Counted from the first letter of the stretch, positions 36,490-47,227 are shown. The stretch is DNA of 64,000 nucleotides from SKVR01 sp964589855 (GCA_964589855.1 CAZPVB010000001.1:1-64000); one strand, 5' to 3'. Notes: a model not told the origin generated them from the sequence alone. Made by a program: numbers and translations.

Positions 36490-37959
36490 TTAAAGAACTT
36501 CACCTGCGGCTGATGTTGATTCTTCTTTTTCATAATCAGGATTAGGAACCGGCATGGCAGCATTTACCTCATCTCTCCACTTGTGTAACTTGTTTTGCAA
36601 ACTATCGCGAAGAGCAGGCATGATTTTACTAAGGTCATCTGACTCGGCAGGATCCTTTTGGATATGGTACAATTCGGTTGAAAAGTCCTCAAAAAACTCG
36701 ATGAGTTTGTAATCTCCTGAACGGATAGCACCCGAAGGAGTACTTAACTGATAACTATAGTGCGGATAATGAAAATGCATTGCATTTCTCTCAGGTACAA
36801 TGTTTTGGGTAAGATAATCATAAAAACTGATGCCTTCGCCTGAATCCCAGTTGTTTCCGGTCATGGCGCCGAAGGTAGGCACGAAGTCCATGCTGATAAA
36901 CGGTACATCAGAAGTTCGTGCTTCAATTTGATCTTTCCAGTAAATGATCAGGGGCACCCTGATACCTCCTTCATACAAATGTCCCTTTCCTTCCCTGAAA
37001 ATACCGTTGTCTGTGATGGGATCAAGACCAAGGTCTCTGTTTACACCTCCGTTGTCGGAATAAAAAACGACAATGGTATTTTCAAGCAGGTCTTCATATT
37101 GCAAAAATTCCATAATTTTTCCAATATTGTTATCAAGGGTTTCGATCATTCCGGCATAAACAGGATCTATTGACGCATTGAAATCTGCGGATTGTGCCTT
37201 TACCGTATATTTTTCCAATAGTTCTGGTTTGGTTTCCAGCCAAATGTGTGGTGTAAAATAGGAAAGAAACATAAAGAAGGGATCATCCTTTTTTTCCTGT
37301 ATCCATTCAAGTGCCTCATCGGTGAGTCTGTCGGTAAGGAATTCACCCTCAACCCCTCCGGTACTTAGATCTGGCAATATAAAATCTTCTTTAATGTAGG
37401 GATAGAAGTAACTCGGGGGCAGGCCTGAATGACTGCCGGCAACGTTAATATCGAAACCATGATCGGTAGGTAATGAGGTTGTATCGCCTAAGTGCCATTT
37501 GCCAAAGCTAGCGGTATGATAACCAATTTCCTTTAACATGGAAGCTATTGTCTTTTCATCTGAGGGCAATTCATGATTGAATTCAGGAGCCAGCAGTTTC
37601 TCAGACGACCATGATGGTTTACCCGGTATCCAGTCGGTAAGATGTAATTCAGCAGGATTTTTTCCTGTAAGAATACTGGCGCGTGTGGGTGAGCATACCG
37701 GACTTGCGGCATAGGCCTGCGTGAACCTTACTCCATAATTTGCCAGTGAATCCAGGTGGGGAGTCTCATGAAAATCATTTCCGTAAACACCCAGATCATG
37801 AATCCCCAGGTCATCGGTTAGGATAAACAATATATTTGGCATTATCTGTTCCTCTGATTCATTCTGAGGAGAAATACCACAACTGGTTGCAAAAAGTATG
37901 GGAACCGAAATAAAAAGTTGCTTTTTATGTAAGAGATTGTAATTTTTGTAATGCTTCAT
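36490..37959 (-). CDS. S1-family sulfatase, predicted lipoprotein
   Basis: 489 residues. Leader FISVPILFATSC gives a probable lipobox at C27. N-terminal metal site PNILFILTDDLGIHDLG; formylglycine signature SPVCSPTRASILTG with C89 to be converted by the cell's anaerobic or aerobic maturase (none seen in this window); SFGKWHLGD and a later VFYSDNGGVNRD supply further active-site residues. Ends with the usual C-terminal subdomain. It removes sulfate esters from the glycan in the periplasm or at the surface. First gene of PUL1, divergent from HTCS1, with a direct-repeat operator at 38041-38076. Confidence 0.93.
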   Translation of the reverse strand: MKHYKNYNLLHKKQLFISVPILFATSCGISPQNESEEQIMPNILFILTDDLGIHDLGVYGNDFHETPHLDSLANYGVRFTQAYAASPVCSPTRASILTGKNPAELHLTDWIPGKPSWSSEKLLAPEFNHELPSDEKTIASMLKEIGYHTASFGKWHLGDTTSLPTDHGFDINVAGSHSGLPPSYFYPYIKEDFILPDLSTGGVEGEFLTDRLTDEALEWIQEKKDDPFFMFLSYFTPHIWLETKPELLEKYTVKAQSADFNASIDPVYAGMIETLDNNIGKIMEFLQYEDLLENTIVVFYSDNGGVNRDLGLDPITDNGIFREGKGHLYEGGIRVPLIIYWKDQIEARTSDVPFISMDFVPTFGAMTGNNWDSGEGISFYDYLTQNIVPERNAMHFHYPHYSYQLSTPSGAIRSGDYKLIEFFEDFSTELYHIQKDPAESDDLSKIMPALRDSLQNKLHKWRDEVNAAMPVPNPDYEKEESTSAAGEVL

Positions 37960-38011
37960 TTCTTCATTTGTATGAATGGTTTTTCAGGAAAAGATTTGCT
38001 GATACGAAATG

Positions 38012-38019
38012 CGAAAATA
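38012..38019 (-). promoter_or_regulatory. Candidate -7 element of the sulfatase gene, TATTTTCG
   Basis: Seven of eight positions match TAnnTTTG. Its first base lies 36 nt from the CGGAC of the second half-site in the operator at 38041-38076; the ATG is 53 bp downstream. Confidence 0.5.
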
Positions 38020-38040
38020 GGATGAGATTCATTTTTGGCA

Positions 38041-38076
38041 TGTTCTAAGCGTCCGAAAGAATGTTCTGCCAATCCG
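38041..38076 (-). promoter_or_regulatory. Direct-repeat operator (21-bp period) between sulfatase and HTCS1
   Basis: On the minus strand: CGGATTGGCAGAACA, six bases, CGGACGCTTAGAACA. This is the clearest copy of the half-site CGGAC-N4-AGAACA. Set between divergent genes, it could serve both the sulfatase promoter (well spaced) and autoregulation of HTCS1. Confidence 0.7.
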
Positions 38077-38250
38077 TAAATTTTATTTAACACAGGTATC
38101 TTTCCGAATTTGATCCTTACGTTAAATAATGATTAAATTTGCGCGTTAAGTTATCAGATAATTATATCAAATTAGTTCAAATCTGATTGCAGCAATTGTT
38201 ACTCCGGACGGTGAAAATCTTGTCCTTTTAGTTGTTTAAGAATCTGTTTT

Positions 38251-41200
38251 ATGTGTTATCAAAATTTCATATCGTCCTGTCTGATCATTTTCTATCAGAT
38301 AAGATTTTCCGGTTTTCTTCTTTTCATTCTTCTTATTGCCACATCATCCCTTTATTCTCAGAATTCCGAAAGCCATTACTTTTATATTTCCGGAGTTTCA
38401 AGAGAACAGGGGTTGTCTCACAATCAGGTAAAAACCATTTTTAAAGACTCAAGAGGTTTCCTGTGGTTTGGAACCTATGATGGGCTCAACAGATACGATG
38501 GTTACAAATGTGTAAGATACCTTTACAATAAAGAAGAAGACGGGTCTTTCCAGAACAAAATCATTCACAGAATTTATGAAGATACCGCTGGTTATCTTTG
38601 GATTGGAGCCAGCGGAAACGATGTATTCAGATACGATAATAAAAATGAAACTTTTTCTTCTTTTCCTTTACCTGTTTCCGGTTTGTCATCTGAGTCATCC
38701 TCTCATCATGTTTATGATATAAGTGAAGACCCCGAAGGGACGCTATGGTTTGCCACAACAAAAGGTTTGTATCAGTTCTCACCTGCATCAGAAAAAATCA
38801 TACCCTATTCTGCAGTGGGATTGCCCCAACACGTTGATGTGGAAACGCTGTACTTCGAATCATCCGGACGGATGTGGGTTGGGACGAAAGGACACGGACT
38901 ATTTGTAGTTGAAGACCATGAGGCTCAAAGCATCCTGGAGGGGGTTATAACACCTTATATCAACGGAATAATACAGAAAAGTGATAAACTTTGGATTGCA
39001 ACAGCCGGTGGAGGACTATTTGAATATCATCATGATACAGGTAATTACAAACAATTTCGTGTAAACAACCTGCCCGAAAGGGCACTTCCTAATCTCATCA
39101 ATGAAATAATACCCAAAAATGATGGGTTTTACCTGGCCACATATGGTGGCATTTTTATTTTTGACATTTCTAATGAACGGTTTTATGAACTCAAATCTCA
39201 TTTGAACTTTCCACGATATCCTCAAAACCTGGGATTCAATGCACTTTATTTAGACAATCAAAACGTGCTTTGGGCTGCCAGTCAATCCATGGGTGTTTAC
39301 AAGTACTATCTTTATCATGATGACTTTCGCCATATTGTACCCTTTCCAAATCAAAAAGAACATCCGGGAAACGTGATTCACAGTGTATATGAAACAAAGG
39401 AAAATAATCTTTTACTGGGAAGTGAAGAAGGCCTTATTTTATTTAACAAAAGAGAAAATTCATTTCAACAGTTTATTCCTCATTCAATAAACAACACCGA
39501 ATTTATGATTACCAGCATTTCTCCTTTTGCTGAAGATTCTTTGCTAATAGGTACCTGGGGGCATGGACTATGGGTTTTTCATTTAAACAAAAAAAAGTTT
39601 TCAAAACCTGAGGCATTTGTTGGTCAGAATAATTATTCACAAATTTTTGATCTGTTTGCTGACGATGAAAAAAATGTGTGGATAGGGTTACATGAAGAAG
39701 GATTACTCCGGCTCGACCCTAAACTCAATATTTCTGCTCACTACACTCCTGATGGCGGGAAAAATGTGATATCAGGAATATCAGTAAGAAGGATTATGCA
39801 GGATAGATCAGGAAATATCTGGATAGGACATTTAACCAATGGAATTAATATCCTCGATAAAAAAACCAACAAGATCAGGAATATTGTAAATGACTACAGC
39901 GGAAAAAGTCAAATATCCAATAACGACATTTTGAATTTTTTTGAAGACTCCGGGGGAAACATATGGATTGGCACAAATGGCGGAGGGGTTAATTTGTATT
40001 TGCGTGATAAAGATGAGTTTATTCATCTTAACCAGAAAGATGGGCTGATCAACGATGTTGTTTTTTCAATAACAGAAGACGATCAGGGATATATATGGAT
40101 GCAAACAAACAGAAGTATAACACGACTAGATTATTACAGTCAATCATCACTGCCCATTCCACAGACACGAAATTTTGATATTGAAGATGGTCTTCCTCAT
40201 ACCGAATTTATATTTTCAACCAGCATGAAGTCTGAAGATGGAAAGTTATTATTTCCATCCAGTAACGGAATTATCAGTTTCTACCCTGATAGTGTGATAA
40301 AAACCGATATTGCCCCAAAAATAGTCATCACCGGAATTGAAATCAACAACAAGCCCTTTTCTGAGTATAATGATGATAAAATAAATTTTTCTCCAAACAC
40401 AAAAAATCAGGCATTAATTGAATCCATAACATTAAATCATTATTTAAACAGGCTAAGTTTCGAATTTTCTGCACTCGATTTTTTCAAACCGTTAAATAAT
40501 CAATTCCTTGTGAAACTAGAGGGTTTTGATGATGATTGGGTATCTGTTGGATCAAACCCAACTGTATCCTATATAAATCTACCACCCGGTAATTACTCTT
40601 TGCGTATAAAAGCGGGCAATAGCCATAATATATGGAATGAATCCGGAATAACCCTGGATATCCGAATAAAAAATCCATGGTGGCAAACCTGGTGGGCGTA
40701 TCTTTTTTATGCAATTTTGCTGATAGGGATACTGGTTCTGCTCAGATATTTAGCAATCAGAAAAGAGCGAATAAAATCAAAAAACAGGTTTGAACTTTTA
40801 AAACTGGAAAAAGAAATAGAATTAGATAAGTTTAAGCTTGATTTTTTCACGAAAATCACACACGAGATTCGCACACCTATTACGCTAATCACTACCCCAC
40901 TGGAAAAACTGATGCAAAAACAAAGGCAAAATGATAAAGATGAAGAAAAATATTTTCAAATCCTGAAATCAAATTCAGAAAAACTATATCAACTAACCAA
41001 TGAGATTTTGGATTTACATAAGATTGATGAGGGAAAGTTTACCATTCGTAAAGCAACTGAAGATTTGATCCCTTTTTTAAAAGGTATTACGAACCGGTTC
41101 TCTTCTTTTGCTGAATCTAAAAACATTACATTAAGTTTTTCATGCAACTATGAATCTGTTTACTGGGAATTTGATACCTCAGCAATCGAACGGATTGTAA

Positions 41201-42405
41201 GCAACCTGCTGTCTAATGCCATTAAATTCACTCACCCCCATGGCAAGGTTCAACTTTCGTGTACCCTCCAAAAAGAAAAGGACAAACCCGATGTTATTGA
41301 GATTGAGGTTTCTGACACAGGAAAAGGCATTGCTCCGAAAGAATTACAAGATATATTCAAACCATTTTACCAATCTGATAACGCAACAAGTCATGATATT
41401 TCGGGTACTGGTCTGGGGTTGGCATTGGTAAAAGAACTCTCCGATCTTCACCAGGGGCAAATCAAGGCAACCAGCAAAGTGGGGGTAGGATCATCTTTTA
41501 AATTATATTTCACCAACCATCTTGCACAACTGGAAAATACGCATGCACCATCGCTGGCACCTGAGTTGGAAGCCACCGCTGATGTGGAAATCCCTATTGA
41601 AAATGATCGTACAAATGACGGAAATGGTGTATGTAAAAAAAGGGAAAGCATTCTTATCGTTGAGGACAACAAAGACCTCAATGAATTTATGCTGACCATG
41701 CTGGAGAATCACTATCAGGTAACCTCCTGCTATACAGGAAAACAGGGATATGAAAAAGCATTGGAGATCATACCTGACCTTATCATCAGTGATGTAATGA
41801 TGCCGGATATGAACGGAGTTGAGATGTGTAGAAATTTAAAAAAAGAACCTTTAACATGCCATGTGCCTGTTATCTTATTAACTGCATTATCAAAAGAAAA
41901 AAACCAACTATCAGGATTTGAAGCAGGAGCGGATGACTATATTTCAAAACCTTTCAATACCACCATCTTGCTGATGAAGGTGAAGAATATACTGACCCTG
42001 AAAGGTAATATCAGAATGCAGTTTGCAAAAACCTTTCTTTTAGATACAACGGAAGATAACCGGGAGAATATTGACCCCCTGGTTGAGAAAACGGTTGCAT
42101 TTATAGAAAAAAACATAGATAATCCCGAGTTAAATATCCAGCAATTGCAACGTGAGATAGGGATTGGAAGAAGCCAGCTTTTCCTGAAAATTAAAAACAT
42201 TACGGGTCTTACTGTCTCTGAACTAATACAAGGTGTAAGGTTAAAAAAAGCCTATACTTTTCTGAGTTCCGGTCTTTACAATGTAAGCGAAGTAGCTGAC
42301 ATGGTGGGGTTTAAAAACATTTCACATTTCTCGCGATGCTTCAAATCCAAATTTGGATATCTACCATCGAATGTGAAGAACATTAAAATGGCAAACGATC
42401 GGTAA
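38251..42405 (+). CDS. HTCS1: hybrid two-component regulator with AraC output
   Basis: 1384 residues spanning the inner membrane. Hydrophobic leader (about 18-36), periplasmic sensor of two seven-bladed propellers made of Reg_prop repeats (LWFGTYDGLNRYDG, LWIGASGNDVF, IWIGTNGGGVN) and a Y_Y_Y domain (about 730-805), membrane helix about 814-836 (AYLFYAILLIGILVLLRYL), HisKA with H871 (THEIRTPITLI), ATPase domain (NLLSNAIKFT, DTGKGIA, GTGLGLAL), receiver with D1181 (LIISDVMMPDMNG) and a C-terminal AraC helix-turn-helix pair (about 1280-1384). Such proteins bind an oligosaccharide in the periplasm and activate the adjacent PUL. Divergent from PUL1, so presumably its regulator. Confidence 0.95.
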   Translation: MCYQNFISSCLIIFYQIRFSGFLLFILLIATSSLYSQNSESHYFYISGVSREQGLSHNQVKTIFKDSRGFLWFGTYDGLNRYDGYKCVRYLYNKEEDGSFQNKIIHRIYEDTAGYLWIGASGNDVFRYDNKNETFSSFPLPVSGLSSESSSHHVYDISEDPEGTLWFATTKGLYQFSPASEKIIPYSAVGLPQHVDVETLYFESSGRMWVGTKGHGLFVVEDHEAQSILEGVITPYINGIIQKSDKLWIATAGGGLFEYHHDTGNYKQFRVNNLPERALPNLINEIIPKNDGFYLATYGGIFIFDISNERFYELKSHLNFPRYPQNLGFNALYLDNQNVLWAASQSMGVYKYYLYHDDFRHIVPFPNQKEHPGNVIHSVYETKENNLLLGSEEGLILFNKRENSFQQFIPHSINNTEFMITSISPFAEDSLLIGTWGHGLWVFHLNKKKFSKPEAFVGQNNYSQIFDLFADDEKNVWIGLHEEGLLRLDPKLNISAHYTPDGGKNVISGISVRRIMQDRSGNIWIGHLTNGINILDKKTNKIRNIVNDYSGKSQISNNDILNFFEDSGGNIWIGTNGGGVNLYLRDKDEFIHLNQKDGLINDVVFSITEDDQGYIWMQTNRSITRLDYYSQSSLPIPQTRNFDIEDGLPHTEFIFSTSMKSEDGKLLFPSSNGIISFYPDSVIKTDIAPKIVITGIEINNKPFSEYNDDKINFSPNTKNQALIESITLNHYLNRLSFEFSALDFFKPLNNQFLVKLEGFDDDWVSVGSNPTVSYINLPPGNYSLRIKAGNSHNIWNESGITLDIRIKNPWWQTWWAYLFYAILLIGILVLLRYLAIRKERIKSKNRFELLKLEKEIELDKFKLDFFTKITHEIRTPITLITTPLEKLMQKQRQNDKDEEKYFQILKSNSEKLYQLTNEILDLHKIDEGKFTIRKATEDLIPFLKGITNRFSSFAESKNITLSFSCNYESVYWEFDTSAIERIVSNLLSNAIKFTHPHGKVQLSCTLQKEKDKPDVIEIEVSDTGKGIAPKELQDIFKPFYQSDNATSHDISGTGLGLALVKELSDLHQGQIKATSKVGVGSSFKLYFTNHLAQLENTHAPSLAPELEATADVEIPIENDRTNDGNGVCKKRESILIVEDNKDLNEFMLTMLENHYQVTSCYTGKQGYEKALEIIPDLIISDVMMPDMNGVEMCRNLKKEPLTCHVPVILLTALSKEKNQLSGFEAGADDYISKPFNTTILLMKVKNILTLKGNIRMQFAKTFLLDTTEDNRENIDPLVEKTVAFIEKNIDNPELNIQQLQREIGIGRSQLFLKIKNITGLTVSELIQGVRLKKAYTFLSSGLYNVSEVADMVGFKNISHFSRCFKSKFGYLPSNVKNIKMANDR

Positions 42406-42681
42406 TGAGGGTGTAAGATTAGAGATACCAACCAACAGCAGAATATACCTTTATAAAAGGTTCATACAAAAATAATCGTTGCTGACAGGGTGAAAAAGTG
42501 TTAGAAAAGGTTCACCTCCCAAAAAAACATACCCACTGTGCTCATAACTGCTTACTAGTTTTCAAGATGTAGTTTGTAACTGACCGGATGAATTTATACT
42601 GTATTTTTCGAGTGGCTCTTGAATTTGGTTTACTCCATGCGCATAAGACAAAAAGGAACAGAACACTGCTCCTTATAACCA

Positions 42682-45600
42682 TTACACCTTAGCATTTTTC
42701 CGTGGAGTATGTTTCTTTATAAAATCTTTGGGTAAAAAACCGAATGTATCTCTGAAACATCTGCTAAAATAAGAGGCATCTTTAAATCCTATTCGATAGG
42801 CAATCTCATTTATGTTATAATCAGAATTTAGCAACAGATTGGCGGCGATCTTTAATTTTATATTTTTGATGAGTTCATTGACAGTCAATCCTGTCAGATT
42901 TTTGATTTTCTTGTAAAAGTTAGTTCTGCTCATACCCGACTCTTTCGCCAGTTCATCCACCCCAAATTCAGGTTCAGAAATATTCTCTTTTATCTTTTCA
43001 GTTACTTTTTCCAGAAAATATTTATCTGTTTTATTGGTGCACTCAAACCCTTTGAGTGAGTAATTTGCCTGGTATTGTTCGTGAAGTTTTTTACGCGCAC
43101 TGAGGGTGTTTTTCAGGTAAAGATTCAAAATATTGATGTTGAAAGGTTTGGTAATATATGAATCTGCCCCCGAGTTTAAACCTTCCATAATGCTTACCTC
43201 GGTGTTTCTGGCTGTAAGCATTATGATTGGAATATGCGATGTTTCGGGTGCAGATTTGATATGCTCACACATTTCAATTCCATCCATTTCGGGCATAATT
43301 ACATCACTTACAATGATATCGGGAAGCATTTCCTTTGCTTTTTGCAACCCATCTTTTCCGTGCAATGCAAAAATAAAATTATATTGTGAAGATAAATGAG
43401 ATTTAATGAAAACCTTTATGTCCGGATTGTCTTCTACTACCAGCACGGTGGGTAATCCTGAGGTGATTTCAAACTGTTCTTTTTCATCATGATCTTCAGG
43501 GATTCCGGAAGTATCTTTTGGGGTGATGAGTTTGTTCTCTATTCTATCTTCCTGGTATTCTGTTTTATGTACCATAGGAAAACTAATGGTAAATATAGTG
43601 GTAAACCGCTGACCGGAATTATTTTTCTCATTACTTCTCACTCTGATTTCACCATTCATGATTTCCACCAATGATTTGCATAGTGAGAGCCCGACACCAG
43701 TCCCCTTAAATTTTTTGTAGTATTGATCATGTGCCTGATAAAAAGGGTCAAATATTCTGTCAATGTGCTTATTGTCAATCCCGATACCATCATCGCAAAC
43801 CTCAATCCGGATCATCTGATCATTTTCATCAAGATGAAGCAAAAGTGAGATGGTACCTTTTTCAGGGGTAAATTTAAATGCATTAGATAATAGGTTATTG
43901 AGAATTTTCTGAAGTTTGTCAGTATCAAAGCAAGTCAGGTAATTATTGTGTGATGATTCGAAATTATATTTTATATCTTTATTCACGGCCAGATACTTAA
44001 AATCATCATAGATGAGTTTAATAAAGCAAACAACATCACCCGAGGAGGGATGAAAAGGCAAAGTATCATTTTCTAATTTCCGAAAATCCATCAACTGGTC
44101 TATCAGATGAAATAGTCTGTTGGTATTTCGGGAGATTAAATCCAACAGAAGTTGCTGCTTTTGATTATACGACCATTGATTTAAGAGTTCCTGCAAAGGG
44201 CCAAGAATAAGTGTTAAAGGGGTTCGTATTTCATGAGATATGTTTGTGAAGAAATGTAGTTTCATATCATTTAATTCCTTCACCTTTTCTGTTTCAATCC
44301 GTTTCAACTCCATCTCATTTCTTTTCCTTTCCTTTATTAGTAAATACCTTCTGAAAAGTAAAACAACACTTGTAATCAATAAAAAGTAAAGAGATACAGC
44401 CCAGTTTGACAGATACCAGGGAGGGAGAATCGTAATATTTATGCTGGCGCCTTCCATATTCCATACACCGTCATTATTGGCAGCCTGCACATGAAATGTA
44501 TAATTTCCCGGAGACAGATTTGTATAGTTGGCTTTGCGTTCAACACCGGCGTAGTTCCAGGAATCTTCAAAACCTTCTAAAATATAGCGGTAAATATTCT
44601 TTTCGCTGTTTTTAAAATTTACAGCAGTAAAATACAAGGAGACAGTGTTCTGTTTGTATTCCAGAGAAATATTATCTGTTGCAGATATCGACTTATTTTG
44701 GATAATATCTTTATGACTTTCTAAATCCTGATGGTTTACCTGAATATTTGTTATGTATACAGGTGGGATTTGTTCATTTCTGTTTATCTTCCAGGGGTAA
44801 AAAATGTTAAATCCATTATTTCCTCCAAAAAATAATCTGCCATCTGAGGTGGTTAGAGCTGCACCCACATTAAAAATGTTGCCCTGCAGCCCATCATGCT
44901 TGTCGAGGGTTTTGATGACAAAATCTTTATTCTCACTTGTATTTATTTGAATGATGCCATTGCTGGTACTCACCCATAAAGATCCATCATCGTAAATTGT
45001 CATCCCCGCAATATCGTTGGATGGTAATCCGTCATTGATGGTGAACCGGATGCTCTCAGATGTATGCGGATCAAATTTTATTAAACCTCTTCTGTGGGTA
45101 CCAACCCAGATATATCCATTTTCATCTTGTTCCAGAGCAGTGATTGTAGTTATGTATTCATCGTAGGCACCTTCAATGATATAAAATTTTTCAAAATAAA
45201 ATTGATGGTTTATTATGGAGTCGAGTTTATATAAGTAACCATTTGATCCCATCCATATATTTCCGTTATTATCTTCCAGAAATTCCCGGATATCACGTAA
45301 TGAATGATTGGAATTACCAGGATTTTTGATCCTGAGAAATTTCCCTTTTCCCATATAAAGGCATGGAACATCATATTTAACCCCTGTCCATATCCTTCCG
45401 TAAGAGTCCTGAAATATGGTTGAGATATTATTCCCGGATAGCGTTAATGAATCTTTTAAACTCATTTTATGGCTGGTCAGCAATTGACCTTTTCCATTGA
45501 TAATATTTATTCCTTCATTGTAAGTTCCTGCCCATATACGATCATTATCAATCTTCTGCAAGGTCATGATAATGTCAGTTTGTATGGTTTTATTATTGTA

Positions 45601-46845
45601 CCTGTCTGATCTTAAATGATTAAAATTTCCTGTTTCAGGATTAAACCGGTTAATTCCACCTCCGTCAGTACCGATCCAGAAATCGTTTGCAGAAAATTCA
45701 AGAAAAGAGGTTACTTTGTTGTTCGATAAAGTATTCTCATTATTATACAAGTGTTGATAATGGTTCAGTTCAATTGTATTGAAATCAAGTTTACTGATTC
45801 CTCCCATATACGTCCCGATCCAGAGATCATTATGATTATCGTCAAATATGCATAAAATGGTATTGCCAGCAATGCTATTTATATAATAATCCTCTTCCTT
45901 GTGCACAGTTAGTATACCCGTTTTTCTTTCATATTTATTTAATCCGCCATTTTCAGTGCCTATCCATAAGTTTCCTTCATGATCGTACTTAAGAGCAAAG
46001 ATGGTATTTCCCGAGAGTGGGGTACTGTTCTCTATTTGGTTGATACTGCTTTTTTTAACCTGTTTCGAAATGAGATCAAACTCATATAACCCCATACCCC
46101 AGGTTCCCAAAAAAACAACACTTCCGGGACCCTCTTCAATACATGTTACCATCTTTTGTTCTGGCGAAGTTATTTCCTCCAATTGATAATGATAAAATCT
46201 TTCGAAATTATCGGTAGAGTGATTGTATATAGCAAAACCATCACTTGTGGAGATTACCACGTTGCCCTTGTCATCGGCAAACAGATCGGTTATACTGTTT
46301 GAATTAATGCTGTTTTTATTGGTTTCATGGTATTTATACCGATGTACAATACTATCCTTTGTAACCTTGTTCAGTCCATTGAATGTGCCAATCCAAAGAT
46401 TTCCATATTTGTCTTCAACAATACTTCTTACAGCATGGTTGCTCAGATCTAAAATATTGTTGGTTTCATCTGCTCCGTGTAACAATTGAAATGAATCTGT
46501 TTTTCTTTGATACTTAAACAACCCTCTATCTGTACCTATCAGCAGGTTATTGTCTTTATCCTCAAAAATTTCATACACATTTTCCTGTTTCTGAACAGAT
46601 GTCTTTTGTTCGGCAAGGATGACTTTTTCAATTTCATAGCTATCAAACCGATTCAAACCATTGGTTGTGCCAATCCACATAAATCCAAAGGAATCCTGAT
46701 ATATACAATTCACTGTTAAATCAGAAAGACCGTCCTCTACTGAGAAATTATGAAATGACAGTAATTTCTGCGCATTATGCTCTGATACAGCCATCAGAAG
46801 AAAAATTGCAAAAATGAAAAATTTTAAGTAGTTATGCTTACTCAT
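42682..46845 (-). CDS. HTCS2: hybrid two-component regulator with AraC output
   Basis: 1387 residues, the same architecture as HTCS1 and clearly related: leader (YLKFFIFAIFLLMAVSEHNA), Reg_prop propellers (FMWIGTTNGLNRFDS, LWIGTENGGLNKYER, IWVGTHRRGLIKFDP), Y_Y_Y domain, membrane helix about 811-836, H871 (SHEIRTPLTLI), ATPase domain, receiver with D1181 (IIVSDVIMPEMDG) and AraC domain (GMSRTNFYKKIKNLTG ... FKDASYFSRCFRDTFG). Catalytic His and Asp fall at identical residue numbers in both. It is tail-to-tail with HTCS1 (276-bp gap without a convincing terminator) and divergent from PUL2, so it probably regulates PUL2. Confidence 0.95.
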   Translation of the reverse strand: MSKHNYLKFFIFAIFLLMAVSEHNAQKLLSFHNFSVEDGLSDLTVNCIYQDSFGFMWIGTTNGLNRFDSYEIEKVILAEQKTSVQKQENVYEIFEDKDNNLLIGTDRGLFKYQRKTDSFQLLHGADETNNILDLSNHAVRSIVEDKYGNLWIGTFNGLNKVTKDSIVHRYKYHETNKNSINSNSITDLFADDKGNVVISTSDGFAIYNHSTDNFERFYHYQLEEITSPEQKMVTCIEEGPGSVVFLGTWGMGLYEFDLISKQVKKSSINQIENSTPLSGNTIFALKYDHEGNLWIGTENGGLNKYERKTGILTVHKEEDYYINSIAGNTILCIFDDNHNDLWIGTYMGGISKLDFNTIELNHYQHLYNNENTLSNNKVTSFLEFSANDFWIGTDGGGINRFNPETGNFNHLRSDRYNNKTIQTDIIMTLQKIDNDRIWAGTYNEGINIINGKGQLLTSHKMSLKDSLTLSGNNISTIFQDSYGRIWTGVKYDVPCLYMGKGKFLRIKNPGNSNHSLRDIREFLEDNNGNIWMGSNGYLYKLDSIINHQFYFEKFYIIEGAYDEYITTITALEQDENGYIWVGTHRRGLIKFDPHTSESIRFTINDGLPSNDIAGMTIYDDGSLWVSTSNGIIQINTSENKDFVIKTLDKHDGLQGNIFNVGAALTTSDGRLFFGGNNGFNIFYPWKINRNEQIPPVYITNIQVNHQDLESHKDIIQNKSISATDNISLEYKQNTVSLYFTAVNFKNSEKNIYRYILEGFEDSWNYAGVERKANYTNLSPGNYTFHVQAANNDGVWNMEGASINITILPPWYLSNWAVSLYFLLITSVVLLFRRYLLIKERKRNEMELKRIETEKVKELNDMKLHFFTNISHEIRTPLTLILGPLQELLNQWSYNQKQQLLLDLISRNTNRLFHLIDQLMDFRKLENDTLPFHPSSGDVVCFIKLIYDDFKYLAVNKDIKYNFESSHNNYLTCFDTDKLQKILNNLLSNAFKFTPEKGTISLLLHLDENDQMIRIEVCDDGIGIDNKHIDRIFDPFYQAHDQYYKKFKGTGVGLSLCKSLVEIMNGEIRVRSNEKNNSGQRFTTIFTISFPMVHKTEYQEDRIENKLITPKDTSGIPEDHDEKEQFEITSGLPTVLVVEDNPDIKVFIKSHLSSQYNFIFALHGKDGLQKAKEMLPDIIVSDVIMPEMDGIEMCEHIKSAPETSHIPIIMLTARNTEVSIMEGLNSGADSYITKPFNINILNLYLKNTLSARKKLHEQYQANYSLKGFECTNKTDKYFLEKVTEKIKENISEPEFGVDELAKESGMSRTNFYKKIKNLTGLTVNELIKNIKLKIAANLLLNSDYNINEIAYRIGFKDASYFSRCFRDTFGFLPKDFIKKHTPRKNAKV

Positions 46846-47132
46846 ATTAAGTTTGGCTTAATTAACCTTAAATGTAATAAATAATACAATTACAGATTAC
46901 ATATTTTGTAGCCGCTAAACTGATTATTGTTCATAAATACATGAAAATAATACAAGAGCAAAAAAACCAGTCTGTTTTTACGTCACAAAAATAATTTTTT
47001 TCCTGATCAGAATAACCCCTTTAGCAAATACCCGACAAAACTTAATTCACCCTGATCTTTAAGCATCATAACGGGATTGAAGACCTTTATCCAGGTAATG
47101 AATTTCGTACATTTTATATGTAAATTGTACAA
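46846..47132. other. Divergent intergenic region, HTCS2 / PUL2
   Basis: AT-rich region carrying the HTCS2 promoter on the minus strand and upstream control of PUL2. Near its right end the pentamer YGTAC occurs at 47106 and 47126, and again at 47154, and AATTGTACAA occurs twice (47123-47132 and 47151-47160). Confidence 0.4.
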
Positions 47133-47168
47133 CAGACGATTGTCACCTTTAATTGTACAAAACTCCCA
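47133..47168 (+). promoter_or_regulatory. Candidate HTCS2 operator upstream of PUL2
   Basis: If the spacing rule of the three other promoters is applied (second half-site 36 nt before the -7 element, 21-bp period), the halves fall at CAGACGATTGTCACC (47133) and TGTACAAAACTCCCA (47154). They share AC-n-A-n3-TC-n-C and resemble each other less than the CGGAC sites do. A related but different specificity is what a paralogous regulator would give. Tentative. Confidence 0.3.
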
Positions 47169-47189
47169 TCTTTTCTGAGGTTGATCGGT

Positions 47190-47197
47190 TACATTTG
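47190..47197 (+). promoter_or_regulatory. -7 element of the PUL2 operon (TACATTTG)
   Basis: Exact TAnnTTTG match, 38 bp upstream of the ATG of the small membrane ORF at 47228 and 202 bp upstream of susC. Its position makes the small ORF the first gene of the transcript. Confidence 0.6.
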
Positions 47198-47227
47198 AAA
47201 TCAATTCACAAACAAGAAACATATACA

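Noticed and set aside
42406..42681. Search for a terminator between the tail-to-tail HTCS genes
   Set aside because: Only short imperfect inverted repeats (for example AAGGA ... TCCTT near 42653-42675) were found, with no T-tract.
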